From assembly GCF_034190915.1 (NCBI RefSeq), contig NW_026947488.1, positions 3,048,501-3,112,500 of the forward strand: a stretch of DNA of 64,000 nucleotides. Reading direction: 5' to 3'. Made by a program: the position numbers and the translations under genes. The notes beneath the pieces were generated by a model. The model did no database searches. It was not told the origin of the DNA and saw only the letters and a list, made by a program, of their open reading frames with translations. This document shows, piece by piece, positions 12,230 to 25,085 of this stretch (position 1 is the first letter of the stretch; the number at the start of each line of letters is the position of its first letter). This DNA comes from Cavia porcellus. Its lineage: Eukaryota > Chordata > Mammalia > Rodentia > Caviidae.

Positions 12230-14284
12230 AAGTTACCAGATGGGTAATCCAGCAGCTCTTCAAGCAAGGAGCACATAACTCATGGTTAAGGAATACCGAC
12301 TGGCACCTCTCAGGTGGCCGGAGGTCCTTGAGGTGCTGTGGACATGGTCTGATGAAGACAGATAAGGCCCTCGTTCTTATAGGAGCCTATTTGAGGAGGA
12401 ATCTAGTTAAGTGCAAAAGAGAATAGCTCAGAACAGGGTAAAGATTGTGCAGGAATAAGACCACGACAGAGATGGATTATTGGGGAAGTCTTATTACCAT
12501 AGGGTGGCCCCTTAAAAACCCTTAAGAGAGGTAACCTTTGAGGGAGCTTCCTGGGCCTCAGCTCCACGTGATTCTGCCGTCTCTGCCGCTGGGGATCTGA
12601 CAATGTCTGGGGCCAATTTTGGTTCTCAAGGCTGGGCAGCTGCTATTGGCCTCTAGGAAGAAGACACCAGAGATGCTCTGAAATCCGACAATGCACAGGA
12701 TTCTCGTCCTCTCCCCCTCTCAGTCATGCTGAGGTTTAGGGAGCAGGGAAAGAGCCTCACAGGTGAGCTTGGGGCTTCTTGGTACCTCTTACCATTTCTA
12801 TCAGTCATGAAATTGGTGCCCAAAAAGTTCCGTGATAGCATTACAAAGCTCATTTTAATTCAAAACGAATATGGGAATGGGATGGAGCATGTATCAGCAT
12901 AAACCAGATCTGCCCCAGTCTTTCCACAGCCTTGATTATGTTGTCAAAGCGTCCCGTCTTTCGAGGTGAGGTTAACCAACATTATGACTTTCCTCTGTGT
13001 GTGAGTTCCAGCTACGCCTGGAACAGGGAAACAATTTATTTAGCAGTCTCTGGGGACCCCGGGCTTTGTGGAGAAACAAGCGATCCGTATGTTGTTTCTG
13101 CCTTAAGGAATTCACGGTCCAGCCTGGGAAGTCCATGCAGTGTGTTACCCAGCAGTCTCCTGTGGACTGTCTCTCTCTAAGGGAGAGGGAGAGGAGAGAG
13201 TGCTGGGGAGCAGGGTGTGGTGGCTCCTGCAAAAATCTCCTGACTCCACGGCTGGGAGGACCTCAGAGGCCAGGCAGACAGCACCTCAGCGTCTTCAGTG
13301 ACCACCATCCCTTCTCCGAAGAGGCTCAGAGTGGGGAGAAGGGGTCCATGCTGACACCAAGCTGGCATCAGGTCCAGTGGGAAGCCTGTTCTGATGATAG
13401 CGAAATCCCGGAGGAACCAGGAGAGCTTTTGTGTGCTGGTCTCTGAAAGGAGGGGTCTACGTGGCCTGTAATTGCTGTCAGGCTTTACGCAGTCCTCTTT
13501 TCAGAGCTCGCCTCTTGATGCAACCGTGAAAATTGTTACCATGCAACAGGCCGCGATGAGGGCTGGGAATCCAAGGAAGACTGATGAGAGCCTCTGCTTC
13601 AGGGCAAGCAGCGCCTGCCAGCCTTAGGGTGTGTGACTCTGAGGGGCGGGGTGGCCAGACCTCACTGCTAAAAATAAATAACAATCACTGGTCCCTGCCC
13701 CAGGCAGCAGCGCTGCTCTGGGAGGATCCAACTTTATTTGGCTGCTGGAAAGGGCGGGGTTTGGCTCTGGGCCCTGAGCAAGAGGGGCGCCTGCCTGGGG
13801 GCAATGGGGGCACTGGAGCTTGGGGGCCCCTGAACTCACCCCAAGGTGAGCAGATCTCAGGGCCTGGCATCCGAGTCCGGCTCCCTGCCCGCACCTGGAC
13901 GGGAAGTTGGACTGCCTGCCTTCCTCTTAACTTTCACCTGCTCCCTGACCTCCGGACAGCCTAAAGAGGCAGGAGGCCCGCGCAGGGCCTGTCCAGCAGG
14001 GACAGAACCTTGCATGTTTACGGACTGAGTTCTCTTATTTTCCTTTGAGCAGGGACTTCTGCCCTGGTGCAGCGACTTTGCGGGGTTGAGGCTCAGCTGC
14101 CAGGTGGGTGCCTTTCTCTGGGACTGCCGTTTCCTCTAATTGAGTTACGGGTCTGCTGCTTTCATGGTTTTTACCACGCCCTCATATAAAGGCTAAAAGA
14201 CAAAACAGAGTAAAGCAACCATCTACTTCCCCAAACCCACACGGCTATGGGAGGAGCTAAACCAGCTCAGGAGCACAGGAATAA
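12230..14284. other. Unannotated non-coding stretch
   Basis: No gene was recognised. Overlapping frames at 12972-13446 on both strands and at 13584-13964 are compositionally typical of GC-rich non-coding DNA. Confidence 0.45.
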
Positions 14285-14580
14285 AACGTGCACTTGGTGG
14301 AGAGAACTTGCCTAATGTGCAAGGCTCTGAATTCGATTTTAGTTCAACAACAACAAAATTTAGGTTGTGCATGGTGGCCTATGTAGCTAATTTCAGAATT
14401 CTGGGAAGCTGAGGCAGGAGAATCACAAGTTTGGGCCCAGCCTGGGCAACTTGCTGACATAGGGAGACCCTGTCTCAAAATAAAAAATGTAAAAAGGGCT
14501 GAGGATAGCTCAGTGCAAGACTCTGGGCTCAAAGACCCCGGGTTGCAAATTGTGCAGTACAGAATTTTTTTCTAAGCAAA
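14285..14580 (+). mobile_element. Composite SINE: ID-like, B1-like, ID-like
   Basis: An ID-like (tRNA-derived) remnant covers 14293-14360, ending in an (AAC)n stretch. A B1/Alu-like body follows at 14361-14495, with the 7SL-type segments GCATGGTGGC, GCTGAGGCAGGAGAATC, CAGCCTGGGCAAC and AGACCCTGTCTCAAAA. A second ID-like unit at 14497-14570 starts GGGCTGAGGATAGCTCAGTG and includes a B-box-like GGGTTGCAAAT. Linked B1 and ID units are characteristic of squirrels and some other non-murid rodents, and this is the best taxonomic marker in the window. Confidence 0.85.
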
Positions 14581-15937
14581 CAACTGCATAAATGCATGTG
14601 GCAGACATGGCACTGAGCATGTGAGAGGTGACTGTGTCCTGCGCATCTCTGTGCACACAGCCTGGGAACCCGCCTCCCTGATACTGGCTGGGGAAGTCAG
14701 CCAGTGCCTGCACCTGGGTTAGCGAGACAAAAGGGCTGGCAAGGGCAGGGAGCTCTGCCGCACCTGGCGGTCAGCACAGGGGTGTGCAGTACAGACCCCC
14801 TCACCTCTAGATACATGCACTGTGCTCTGGGTTAGGGATCTCCTGCTTTTTAACACAGCACCATTCGCTAACAGACAGGAGACCGGTAACTGACAGAGCC
14901 CCAAGTCCTGGACTCCTCTCGTTCTTCTGTCAGAGGAGCCCCGTGGCAGAGCTGTCCCTGACCCCCAAACTGCTATAGCCGCCGCTTGCTGTGCTCCTGC
15001 TCTCCACGGCAGACGAGATGGACAGTCCCGCCCAGCAGTGCCCACTCGGGATGTGCTCCTACCTGACTAAGCTCTTCTTTGGCCAGATCCCCAGGTGGAC
15101 CGGACGCCTGTGTCCCAGGAGATCTGACCTTGTGCTTGTGGGGTCGATCTGCGTTGCAGCTAAGCTGCATGCAGTAAGTGGCCCACTTTACTGTCTTCCC
15201 TCAGGAGTCCCGAAGCGAGGCGATGTCTGGTCATACATGGACGCTCCAAGTTCCGGCAGTCTGCACTGGGATAGGTCTTGCAAGGACCCTCCCGGTGTGC
15301 CTCGCCACTCCTCTGGGCCTGGATGTCTTTCCCAGGCTGGGTGTGGGTGAGGCTGCTCCCCTCCAGGGAGCTTGTTTGTGCTGTCCCTGTGTTGGTTCAG
15401 CACCCAGGCCTTCAGGAGGGAACAGGACCCTTGTCTGTGTCTTTTCAAAGACTCACACGTGTTTTCCTTGGTACACACTAAAGTCAGTTCATGCTGTGAA
15501 ACACCCACTTGTCCCCTGAAGCCACCGTGTGAGTCTCTAGGAGAGTGCATTTGTTAGTTGAAAGTGAGGCATCAGTAGTAGTTGTGCTTTTGTGACAGCT
15601 CTAATCTTGACCTAGATTCACTTTGCAGAAACAAGGTGGTTAAAGTGCTCTGCAGAGATGTGTCGGGGTCAGGTGATCATGTGCGTGATGCCCTTAGATT
15701 GGTGCTCACAAGAAGTGTCCCTGAAAAGGCAGCTTCTGAACACAGCCCTTACAGTAAGAAGATGAGAAAAAAGCATCAGGCCTGGAGCAGTGGCAAGTGC
15801 AAAGGCCCTGGGGTGAGAGCAGGTAGCACTCTGGGGAGCAGGGAGAATGAACTGGCCCACTGTCTGGGACTAGAATGTATGGGGTCCCTGGTCAGGCCCA
15901 TGAATGTGACTTAGTTCTGGCATAATGGAGCCATGCG
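14581..15937. other. Unannotated non-coding stretch
   Basis: No gene was recognised. The several overlapping frames at 14991-15557 on both strands lack family features. Confidence 0.45.
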
Positions 15938-16312
15938 TGGCTGTCTTGGTTACTTTTCTCTTGTTGCTGGGACAAAATACCTGACATCTAAAATGAAAGA
16001 AGGAAAGATTTATTTAGCTCGCAGTTTGTGGAGGTTTCAGACCATAATCAGCTGGCTCTGAGGCAGGGTGGCACGGTGAGGGGCCACAGTTGAAGGCAGC
16101 AGCCAGCAAAAGCAGGGGACAAGGGCAAGGCTCTTTTCTTCCCTTGTATGTCACACAGGCCACTCCCCCTGGGCAAGTGTAGCTCTCCCAAGCTCTCCTT
16201 GCCCTCCTTTCCCACAGGGTGAGGATGTTTACAAAGTTAGGATCCTGGCTCCTGCTGAGCCACTTAGTAACTTCTAAACTTCTCAGATTGACACAATGTA
16301 TCAACCACAACA
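15938..16312 (+). mobile_element. Dispersed repeat family 1, copy 3
   Basis: Starts GTCTTGGTTACTTTTCTC, then TGGGACAAAATACCTGAC and GATTTATTTAGCTCGCAG. It continues with GGAGGTTTCAGACCATAATC and GGCTCTGAGGCAGGGTGGCA and ends near GATTGACACAATGTATCAAC. It is collinear with copies 2 and 4. A minus-strand frame through it is a repeat shadow. Confidence 0.75.
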
Positions 16313-18289
16313 GAGGCTTTCCTAGAGGAAAGGCAGCTTGCACAAAAGACTTGTGTTCTGAGGGACTAGGCATGCTGTGGACTCCGGGTACACCTGGAGC
16401 CAGGTTTCTGGGTGCCTCCCCTGTCAGACACAGCCAGTGCCCAGGGGACCTTAGGAGCCATAGAAAAGCTTTAATTCCCTTGACATCAGAAACAGCAAAG
16501 GCACATAATCAGCCTGAGTTCTATTTGTCTTTGCACCAACATTGTCATTAAAATATTTGACATGCATGCGTTCATACATACACATACACACTTGTGTGTC
16601 CATATGTGTGTGTGCAAAGTGTTTTAAGTGTTGAGCTGGTCATTTCTATGCTCCAGGGAGAATGGATCGGAAAAGGAGAAAAGGCAACGCACAGACGCCG
16701 TGGCACCCAAGGGCGATGATGGCCTGAGACCAGGCGGGAGGAGGAGACGGCGAGAGGGCCTCAGCTGGGCTTCCCAGGCAGTGCCACTCAGCAGGACGTG
16801 GCTTCGCGGGGAACAGAGCGTGGTGCTGGGCTGGACAGCTCCCTTCTGCAGCCAGCACTGCAGCTTCTTCTGGAGCACTGTGGGCCAGAGGCTCAGAGTG
16901 GTTCTCACATCTGCTGGTCACGGTGCTTCACAGACAGCGTCTCAGGGCAGCTGTCCCTGCTCAGAGTGTCCCGGAGGACACAGACTGTGAGCCCTGCTTG
17001 CTACTGATGTGCACGTGTGACGCTGTGACCACAGCCTCTGCCAGGGAGCTCCAGGCCAAGGACGGCCCTTGTTTTCACGGTGTCTCTGAGTGTGGTCACC
17101 ACAGCACCCCAGGGCTCCTCCAGGGCGAGATGCATCCATGTCCTGCATCATGTTCCCTGGAGTCCACACCTCTCCTGCCACTTCTGGCCAGAGACTCGAG
17201 CCATCGCTTAGGACCCTTCTGAGCAGCAGCTCCCTGTCCAGTGGGCCTGCCCATGGGAAGTACCCGCCTGCACGCTGCCTCTCTGAGCTGCCTTGATGGC
17301 CTCAGTGTGGCTCTGCTGCTGCCGTTTGGGCTCTGTCATTTCCATGCCCTGTGTGTGGGGGTCCAGACCGAGCTCAGCAGGGAGCAGTTAGGTTCCGAGG
17401 GTCACCGGGCTCTGTGGGCACTGGCCAGCCCCAGGGGGCCATGCAGGTGTTGCCTCTCAGCCCCTCCTGTGTGGCCTCGCCCCAGTCTGAGCAGATGGCA
17501 GAAAAGGTGTTTGGAAAACCCAGTTGCATCAGCTGGCTGACAAGATGTTCAGAATCTATTTCAAGGGACTTACTTTATTGTCCTTCACTTTAAAAATGAA
17601 TTTTTTCCTATCTTTACAAAACATCGTTTGCTTGGTTTTAAGATCGTTTCCCTGGCCTCCCGGCTCCCATCAAGATCACTTAGACGGCGGAACAGCCCAG
17701 GGGCCGCAGTCTGTGGCTGGAATCACTCCTCTCAGCCGCTGGAGAAGGACGGGGACTAGCACGGTCATCTCCAATTGCCCAGGATCATTTGAGTAGTGTT
17801 AAAAGCAGACGCAGGATCGGGAGAGGGACTTGAGATCCTTACCCTGAGCAGCTCAGGCACTCTGTCCTCCGGGTCACAGCCATTCCTGCCTAATGGCCCT
17901 GTCTCATGCAGGCCCTAGGTGATCATCCACAGAGATGGGACACTATTAATTCTAGAGAGGCTCTGTCCAGAGAGCTCTGCTAATCAACCGTTCCCCCCAC
18001 ATGGGCCTCCAGATATTTCCATGGCTACGTGGCTAGGATTTTCGAGGGTACTCTAGCCAGGAATAAACTTTCTGACTCTATGCTGGGTGAGAGTGTTTGA
18101 AAGGGGCCCCCGGGCCAAAGAAGCCTTCTTCTTTCTACATACAGGACTCGTGGACCTCCACAAGCCTGTTCACAGCTGTGTCCCCACATGGAAGCACAGC
18201 TTCAGTCCAGAGGGTCTCTGTGTAAGTCAGAGAAATGTGCCCAGCAGGGCTAATCTTGAGTGTGGACTTACTGACTTGAAAGATGCTTA
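16313..18289. other. Unannotated non-coding stretch with a short TG/CA patch
   Basis: No gene was recognised. At 16560-16618 there is alternating CATGCATGCG...CATACACA...TGTGTGTGCA DNA, an imperfect palindrome-like CA/TG patch. The rest appears single-copy. Confidence 0.45.
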
Positions 18290-18568
18290 GGGGGTTAACA
18301 AAGCATGGTTTTGGGTGTGTCTGGGTGGGCATGAGAAAAAGACCATGGGGATTGTCTGGTACCTGGCCCCTTTCTCATCAGTACTGGACTGTTCCCTCGC
18401 TCTCTGCTTCTTGGCTGCCGTGAATTGAGCATCTCCCTCTGCCGGGCCTTTCCACCACGATGCTTCTGCCTTGGAGCCTCTGAGACCCTAAGCCAGAAGA
18501 AATAGTTCTTCCCTTTAAGTTTTTTTCCCAGATATTGAGTTACAGCAATAAAAAGCAGACTAAAACAA
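18290..18568 (+). mobile_element. 3' portion of a MaLR-type LTR
   Basis: The order of segments is typical of mammalian MaLR (ERVL-related) LTR 3' ends: CTCTCTGCTTCTTGGCTGCCG, a TCCACCACGATGCTTCTGCC segment, CTCTGAGACCCTAAGCCAGAAGAAAT, TTTAAGTTTTTTTCCCAGATA and a final ACAGCAATAAAAAGCAGACTAA. The AATAAA signal lies near the end as expected. The 5' part is not clear, so the true start may lie before 18290. Confidence 0.7.
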
Positions 18569-21506
18569 CGCGCGTTTGAATGTATGGCTTGAGGAGAGGC
18601 TTTGTCTCTGGCCGAGCATGGGCCCTGGGCATGGCGGTGAGCTGAGACGGCCCCAGGCCAATGGCATCCAGGTGCCTGCAACCCACTCTCCCCGCTGGAA
18701 GGGGTTCGGAGGAGCCCGGGGCTTGCAATAGGAAACACTCACGGGTTTCACAGTGCACAGATGAATGAACTGGTCTTCACAGCTGGGTATCTTACCTCGG
18801 ACAATCAAGCACCTTTTTGGAATGGATTTCAGAAAATAGTCCCTAAAAAGCACAAATGGCCATCTTCACCTCGCAGCTGGTGTTTACAGAGGCTGGAGGG
18901 TGCAGCAGAAGGAGGCCACAGGAGGACTAGATCACGAGCTGCATCATCGCGGGGACAAAGGAGGACTAACTCTGGGGCGGGGCCCCACCTCCCGCAGTAG
19001 CTTTCCGGCCTCGGGCCCCCAGTTTTCCCTGTAAAACCCAGAGGCCATGTGAGGTGTGCAAGCAGTGACTTCTGGAGTACCGCTTGGTCAGGAAGCCACG
19101 TAGGCCCTTGAGGGGGGATTGTGTTGTCTACCACAGGCACTCCATTAAGCTTCAGAGTATCTCAGGTTTCCATAGAGGAAAAGCACTCAGGTGCGCAGTG
19201 AGAAAATTAAAAGGCTTCATCACTTTCCAGAGGTCTGTGGGGCTCCATGCGGAAACAGAAACCATGGAGCAATGTGAGCAGAGAGCCCGGCTGTCAGGAG
19301 TCAGGGGCTGAGCAGGAGGGAGATGCGGATGGATGGTCAGTGTCTGGCCACCCCACTGCAGAGAGCACGCTCTGCAGGAACACTATGCTGGGAGGCCACC
19401 CCTCCGCCACCATCCAGAAGGCACAGAGCTTCCAGAGATGCCACAGAGCTTCCCACGCAGATGGGCATGGAGGCCGAGGGCTCCGGAGCTCGGGAGTGGC
19501 CACCCTCTCCTAAGGGGAAGACACTGGCACCCTCTGGCCCTCGCCATGTGGGCAGCCTGACACTGACTCACCAATGCTGGCACTCTCAGCAGAGGGAGCC
19601 AGGAAGTGCCCTCCCTCGATTTCCACTTCCTCCGGAGAGCGTCTGATTGGCAGAGCCAAGTCTCATCCGTGACTGTGGGGTGCTACTTAAACTCAGCACA
19701 GAAGCAGCACACATGAACGGTTTCAGGTTCTGGGTCTGTGCCTCAGTGCCCCTCACAGTGGAGATGCAGGGTGTGCCAGGATAGCATCTCTTCTGAAAGT
19801 TCAGCTGGGGCGGGGGGCGGGGACTGCTGCTAGCCCTCTGGACTATTGCTGGGGTTCCTTGGGGGGTGCTCACCAACTCCACGCATCCCTGTGGGACCAC
19901 ACTGTGTTCTGTCACCTGTTCCTACAAGCTGATTGGGCTATAGAGTCTGCCACCAAGGTGGAGACTGCAATTTCTGGGCCTTAGCAAAGGGAGTGACCTC
20001 CCATCCTCTTAATGGACCCTCTCACCACCCAGTGGGTCAGCTCGAGGCTGGCTTACATGGGGGCGCAGGACTTCATGGGGGCCTCGATAACAGGATGCCC
20101 AGAACTCGGAGGCCACTTTCTTTCTGTTCACCGTGCACACAAGTTTGGAAAAGATCGATTTCAGCTTTTGACCCAGTGGTGCAGGTGGACCCCAGGTAGG
20201 AGGTGGGTGAATGCTAAGCACCCTTCGACCTCAGTGAGTGAGAGGACAATGGAAAATGCACAGCGAGACCAGGGACACAGACGACTGAGCATCCCCTGGG
20301 TGTCTGGGCACAGCGGCTCAGAGGCCACTCATCAGTCCCCTGCAGGCACAGGTCTGCACGGACAGACTGCCAAACGGTGGGCTGTGTGCGGCAGAGCCTT
20401 GTAGCCTGGACTGGGAAGCAGCCCTCGAGGACTGAGGGAAGAAAATGAGGGAGTCATGGGTGCACAGTCTTCCCTCAGTGCTAGGCTCTCTGTCCACCAC
20501 CGCACGCTCCATCCCTCCCAGCCGCGCCCTAGCTGATGACCGTCCAGTGCTGGGGAGTTAATCAAGCATCTAGCACACTGCACAGCGTACTGAACATTTT
20601 CAGAAATGTGAGCGTTTGTTATTGTGCAGTGCTTTGTCTTGCTTTCACAGGTGAGGAAGCAGGACTAGAGGAAGAGGGGGCTCACAGCTCACCAGGGCCA
20701 GATTGTCCTAGGCTCGTTACGGAGTCGATGGTCCCGGCAGGTCTCTCGATGCCCACTCATCCTTTCCTTATCCACGAAGAGGGAAATTGCCAGTGAATCA
20801 AGGAGTCGTTTCCCTGTGTTTACGTGACATGTATGAGTTGTTTTTGTGGTTAAAATTGTTGCATGCTGACAACTTTGTATGATTTTGGAGAACCCTCACC
20901 CCAAGCCTTCCAACCTGGAGTGGGGGGGGGTGATCATCTATCCTAATCTAAATCATTTTAGATTTCTGGTCTTCCGTGCAAGTGGTCCAGAGCAAGTGGT
21001 CCCGTGCCTCTGTCTGCCTCAGGTAGCTTTAGAACTGATCAACTTTGCCCCGGAGCTATGGTCCAGAGGATCTCGGAGATAGCAGATTCCATCTTGTGAA
21101 TCTGTATGGGCCGAACACACTGATCTGTTCCTAATTTACATGGAGTTCACACTTCAATTCAGGCTTGGCTTGGTCTCTCTACCTTGCTCACTGGTTTTTA
21201 TGTGACAGATAAAAGCTGGCATGCATCGGATGCTTCATTAACAAGGCTGAAAGGGACAATATTCATAATGAACATGCTGTCAACATCTGATAAGTCCCAC
21301 CAAATGTGGACTAGTAGGAAAAGTGCAAAGTCCTGAGGGGGCGGGAGGGCTGAGCAACCCAGCCTGCTGCCGGCTCCTACTATGTACACAGCATGAGACC
21401 TCAGCCCTGCGGAGCACTCTTCTGGGACCTCTGCAAGCACAGCCTAGCTGAGAGCTAGGTGGGAAAGCCCTTCCCCAGGCTGTGCCTAAGTGGCTCCAAG
21501 GTGATC
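18569..21506. other. Unannotated non-coding stretch
   Basis: No gene was recognised. A G-rich GC-box-like run occurs near 19805-19822 and a poly(G) run near 20924. The plus frame at 20012-20404 and its neighbours are not protein-like. Confidence 0.4.
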
Positions 21507-21905
21507 AGTGTCTTACTTACTTTTCTTGCTGCTGAGACAGAATGCCAGCACCCAGGGGGAAAAGCTAATTTGGCTCACAGGTTGGAGGTATCAGTCCTTA
21601 GTCAACTGGTTCCAAGGCAGGGTGGCATGACAGAGAGGCATCCGTGGAGGAGGAGCAGTCTGTGGCAGGCAGGCAGGTAGGCAGGTGAGTCAATAAGCCA
21701 TAAGTCCAAAGCCTTTCTGCCCCTTTCCTATTTGAATGATGCTACTGGGCTTAGGGGAAGTGCCAAACCAATCAGTGAACTGATTTAGTAATCTACACCC
21801 TTAATCCCCGCCTCCTGCACTCAAGAGCCACCCAATGCTGAAAAACCCACCCCCCCCATGACTGCATGAGGCTTTGGAGGGACATCTAGGCACAAGCCAT
21901 AACCA
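21507..21905 (+). mobile_element. Dispersed repeat family 1, copy 4
   Basis: Starts AGTGTCTTACTTACTTTTCT, then GAGACAGAATGCCAGCACCC and TTTGGCTCACAGGTTGGAGG. A TCAACTGGTTCCAAGGCAGG segment is followed by GAGAGGCATCCGTGGAGG. It ends with CATCTAGGCACAAGCCATAA, closely matching the end of copy 2. Same strand as the other copies. Confidence 0.75.
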
Positions 21906-23239
21906 CCAGTAACCCCAGAAGTCAGTGCAGGGATGCGCCCATTCAAGTAGAACAGGACCCACCTGCAGGCTTGGATGCAGCGCTGTGCTGGACTTCTCAT
22001 CCTTGCAGGAAGCGATGTGGGCACCTCCTGCGAACCCCTGTGGTACCTCCCTGGGCAGATGGCACCACATGATGGTTAGAAAGGAGCTGGGTAAAATTCC
22101 CTGTGTGAAATGAAGAAGGGGTGGGACGGATCTGCCCTGGCTGCGTATTAGATTCACCCAGAGGATTAAAACCAAAGCTCTAGGCCAGTGTAGGCGGTGC
22201 ACACCCATATACATGCACAACGCACAATGTACAATGCACACACGCACACATGCAGGCTCCACCAGATGCCCCCCACGTGGTCTGTGAGCTCTCCTGCTTT
22301 TTCAGAGCAGCCCATGTGATTCTTAGGTGCAGCCCAAGTCGAGAAGCTGGATGTGAGTGAATAAGCTTGTCCTGGGGCAGTTTTGCATTGATTTAAAATT
22401 TTCCTATATGGACATTTTAAAATGGGTTCTCCAAGAAGTATTTGTTTATCTGTTTAATAAAGACACAGTGACAGCTGAGCAGCTGTCAGCCCTCGTGTGG
22501 CATCCAGGCAGGTGACATATGGGGAACACGGCAGAGCCCCACGAACCGCGGCTGGCCTGGATCTCAGAGCGTGTGTGAAGGACAGCTGCAGGGGCTTGGT
22601 ACCGGCCAGGTCTGACCCGGTAAAGCCGGGACGGGGTGATTTTAGTGGGAGACCAGGGGTGGAGGGTGACTTCACTTCCTGTCTCTGCAGTGCTGTGGTC
22701 TGAAGGCTGCCCGGTGGGCCTGGCGTCTGCACTGCAGGCCTGTGTGGAGCTGTCCCGTTACACAGGGGGAAGAGAGGAAGAGCCCAGAAGAAGCACAGAG
22801 GGCCTCCGAGGGCCCGTCTCCTGTCCACACTCACGGTGGGTCGATTCCTGCTTGGGCAGCGTTTCTAGAGGAGGTGTGAGACACACTGGCCATCCATCTG
22901 AGGTGTGGCTTCCTGGGCCAAGCCCTCCCCAGTAACTCAGGGTAACCTCAGGAAGGCCCTGTTCATGCTCGGAGAGCAGTATGACAAGGGATTCAGGGTG
23001 GCCTGTGCATGTGGAGGAAGCAATCTGAGGAAGAGACAGGCTCCTGATAATGCGCTGCATTTGGTTCAACCCCGCTTCTCCTGTTTACTAAGCTCCTCTT
23101 TTGGGGGTCATGTACTCTCACCCATAAAAGGTAGGAGTAGTGACAACTGTACCTCAGCTTTGCTGGCAGATCTGAGTTCAGTCTATGAAGTACCAGGCTC
23201 CATGCCATACTGGACTGGGCTTTATGAATGACTGCCATA
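21906..23239. other. Unannotated non-coding stretch
   Basis: No gene was recognised. A small CA-rich patch with CACAACGCACAATG-type near-repeats lies at 22200-22255. Confidence 0.45.
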
Positions 23240-23505
23240 GTCCTGTTTGTATCAGTTACCTAGCTTCTTAATAATGCTGAGTAACAAATACCTCAGAATT
23301 TAATGGCTTGAAAGAACTGCTATTCACTACTTTTCCACGAGCTCATGAGTTGGTTGGCTTGACAGTTCTGCTCACCAGAGCCAGGGTCGTCTGGCTTGTT
23401 GTCAGTAGTGAGCTGCAGGTGGGCGAGGGCTGTGGATCCTGGACTCTGCTAGCTGTTTCCACCTCCTCCAGGTGGGCCTCCTTGAGCACACTCTCAAGAT
23501 GGCAG
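23240..23505 (+). mobile_element. Dispersed repeat family 2, copy 1
   Basis: Contains TGTATCAGTTACCTAGCTTC, TAATAATGCTGAGTAACAAA and TACCTCAGAATTTAATGGCTTG and continues to AAGATGGCAGAAGAG. The first segments recur at 26700 in the same order and strand. The pattern of a TGTAACAAA-type start followed by a gene-like 'goes to culture of ACAACA/TTTATT' body is a known style of old mammalian dispersed repeats, but I cannot assign a family name. Confidence 0.5.
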
Positions 23506-23866
23506 AAGAGTCAAGAATGAAGGGAAGGAAAGAGTCTTCTCCAGTTATTGTTTGGGGCACCCAGGGACATGTAACTTGGCTGATGCCAGGCGGGGGATGG
23601 GGATGGAGGTAGGAGATAAGGAGGCTGGGTATCTGTCAGGCGATCAGTGCAGACACTTGGCCACAGTGACCACAGGAGGGAAGATAAATTGGGAGATATT
23701 CTGCAAATCTCATGTGTCATTTCTCCTTATCCTGACCGGAGGTGCTACCTAATTGGAGACGTCGAGCTGTGCATTTGCAAAGCTGGATTTAAGATGATTG
23801 CCTGGACAGAGGCCCGGAGGATCCGGAGTACAGGGAAGCAGAAGCGAGGATCTAACGCTGGTCCCT

Positions 23867-24170
23867 GCGCCGCAGTAATTAAAAGCCAGCAAAATTACAG
23901 GACACGCCTTAAAGCCGCAGAGCTGCCTCATTTTTATGAAACCTTTCAAAACGTGTCTGTTGGATGTACATTTTCTTTTGCAGTTTTCTCTGCAGTAAAC
24001 ATCACAATAATTGAGTGTTTGCTGTTTGGAGATCTCTCTTTGTGTGAGCTAATAAAAGCCTTTCAGCGCTACATTTCAGGAGGCTGTAAGTAAAAAGGGC
24101 TGCACAGGATCAGTTCTACCCACTGCCAAGATATTAATTGCTGTATTTGCCTTAATTGCAGAGTTGGAAC
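23867..24170. promoter_or_regulatory. AT-rich island, candidate conserved regulatory element
   Basis: AT-rich and repeat-free, with many homeodomain-type cores: TAATTAAAAG, AATTACAGG, TTTTTATGAA, CTAATAAAAG, and a direct repeat of TTAATTGC at about 24131 and 24151. An open frame runs through it (plus, to 24093), but its translation shows no family features. This composition is typical of developmental enhancers. The call is inference from composition only. Confidence 0.3.
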
Positions 24171-24984
24171 AATGGGCTTCGTGGGCAGCTGGTCCCTCCC
24201 CGGGAACCGGGAACCCAAGCATGAGGCAAGTGTGTGAGCGCGACGGCCATGGTATAAAAATGGCAGGCTCCTGGGGACTGGCGGAGGGCCCTGGACCAGA
24301 GCGCCTGTCCCTCACTGTCTTCGTCATAGGGCTTCACTAACACCTGGGCCATCTGGGGTCAGCCAGCTGCTTTTGCCCAGGCAGCCCTCCCACCTGGCCC
24401 GTTGGGGAATTGCTCCTGTCCGCTGTGATACGGGCTGCCTTGGAGGGCAGAGGTGACCAGCCTGGCACTGGTCGCTTCATCTTGGTTTCCTCCCTGGGGA
24501 AGCCCTAACTGGTGTTTGCTTTTGCTGAAAGGAAACTGTTTCTTCTGATGAAATCGACAGTTCCTCTGCATGCCAAGCTTGTTTTATGAGATTAAACATT
24601 TAAGTTAAAAATTATAAATGCACCATAAAATGCTGATGGGGTGAAAATTTATTTTTATTTTGAGTATTTTAAATGGGTGTGGGGATTACTGTTTTGAGGC
24701 AGATCCAATTACAGTCCTGGAGTTCTGTGCAGATCAGAGAGGATTCATCCCCCGTCACTGAATGGGCAGCGACAACAGAACCTATTTCTGTGCCACTTGG
24801 TCCCAAGGAGAGGACAAGACAGGTCTGGCTGGGAGGAATTAGGGTTCCAGAAAGGTGACAAGGGAACAGGAGGCATGTCACTGAGTCCTGAGCACACGGC
24901 CTCTAGCTCCCTAGCCGTGCACCCTCCATGGTCAGCCTGACTCTACGGCCAGAGCATGGAGTGTAGCTGGGAGACTTCTGCCTG
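24171..24984. other. Unannotated non-coding stretch
   Basis: No gene was recognised. An AT-rich patch at 24585-24690 continues the style of the preceding island. Confidence 0.4.
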
Positions 24985-25085
24985 TGTCTCTCTGCTGCTT
25001 CTAGCTAAGCAAGCTAGAGCATCATGAAAAGCACTCCGGGCCTCAGTGTTGTCATCTGTAAAATGGGCAGGCAGTTGCCCACCCA
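24985..25085 (+). mobile_element. MIR-like SINE fragment
   Basis: GGCCTCAGTGTTGTCATCTG followed by TAAAATGGGCAGGCAG matches the most conserved part of MIR (CCTCAGTTTCCTCATCTGTAAAATGGG). Ends are approximate. Confidence 0.6.

Noticed and set aside
14497..14570. Possible tRNA gene
   Set aside because: The tRNA-like A and B box sequence belongs to an ID-type SINE attached to a B1 body. It cannot fold into a full cloverleaf with an acceptor stem.
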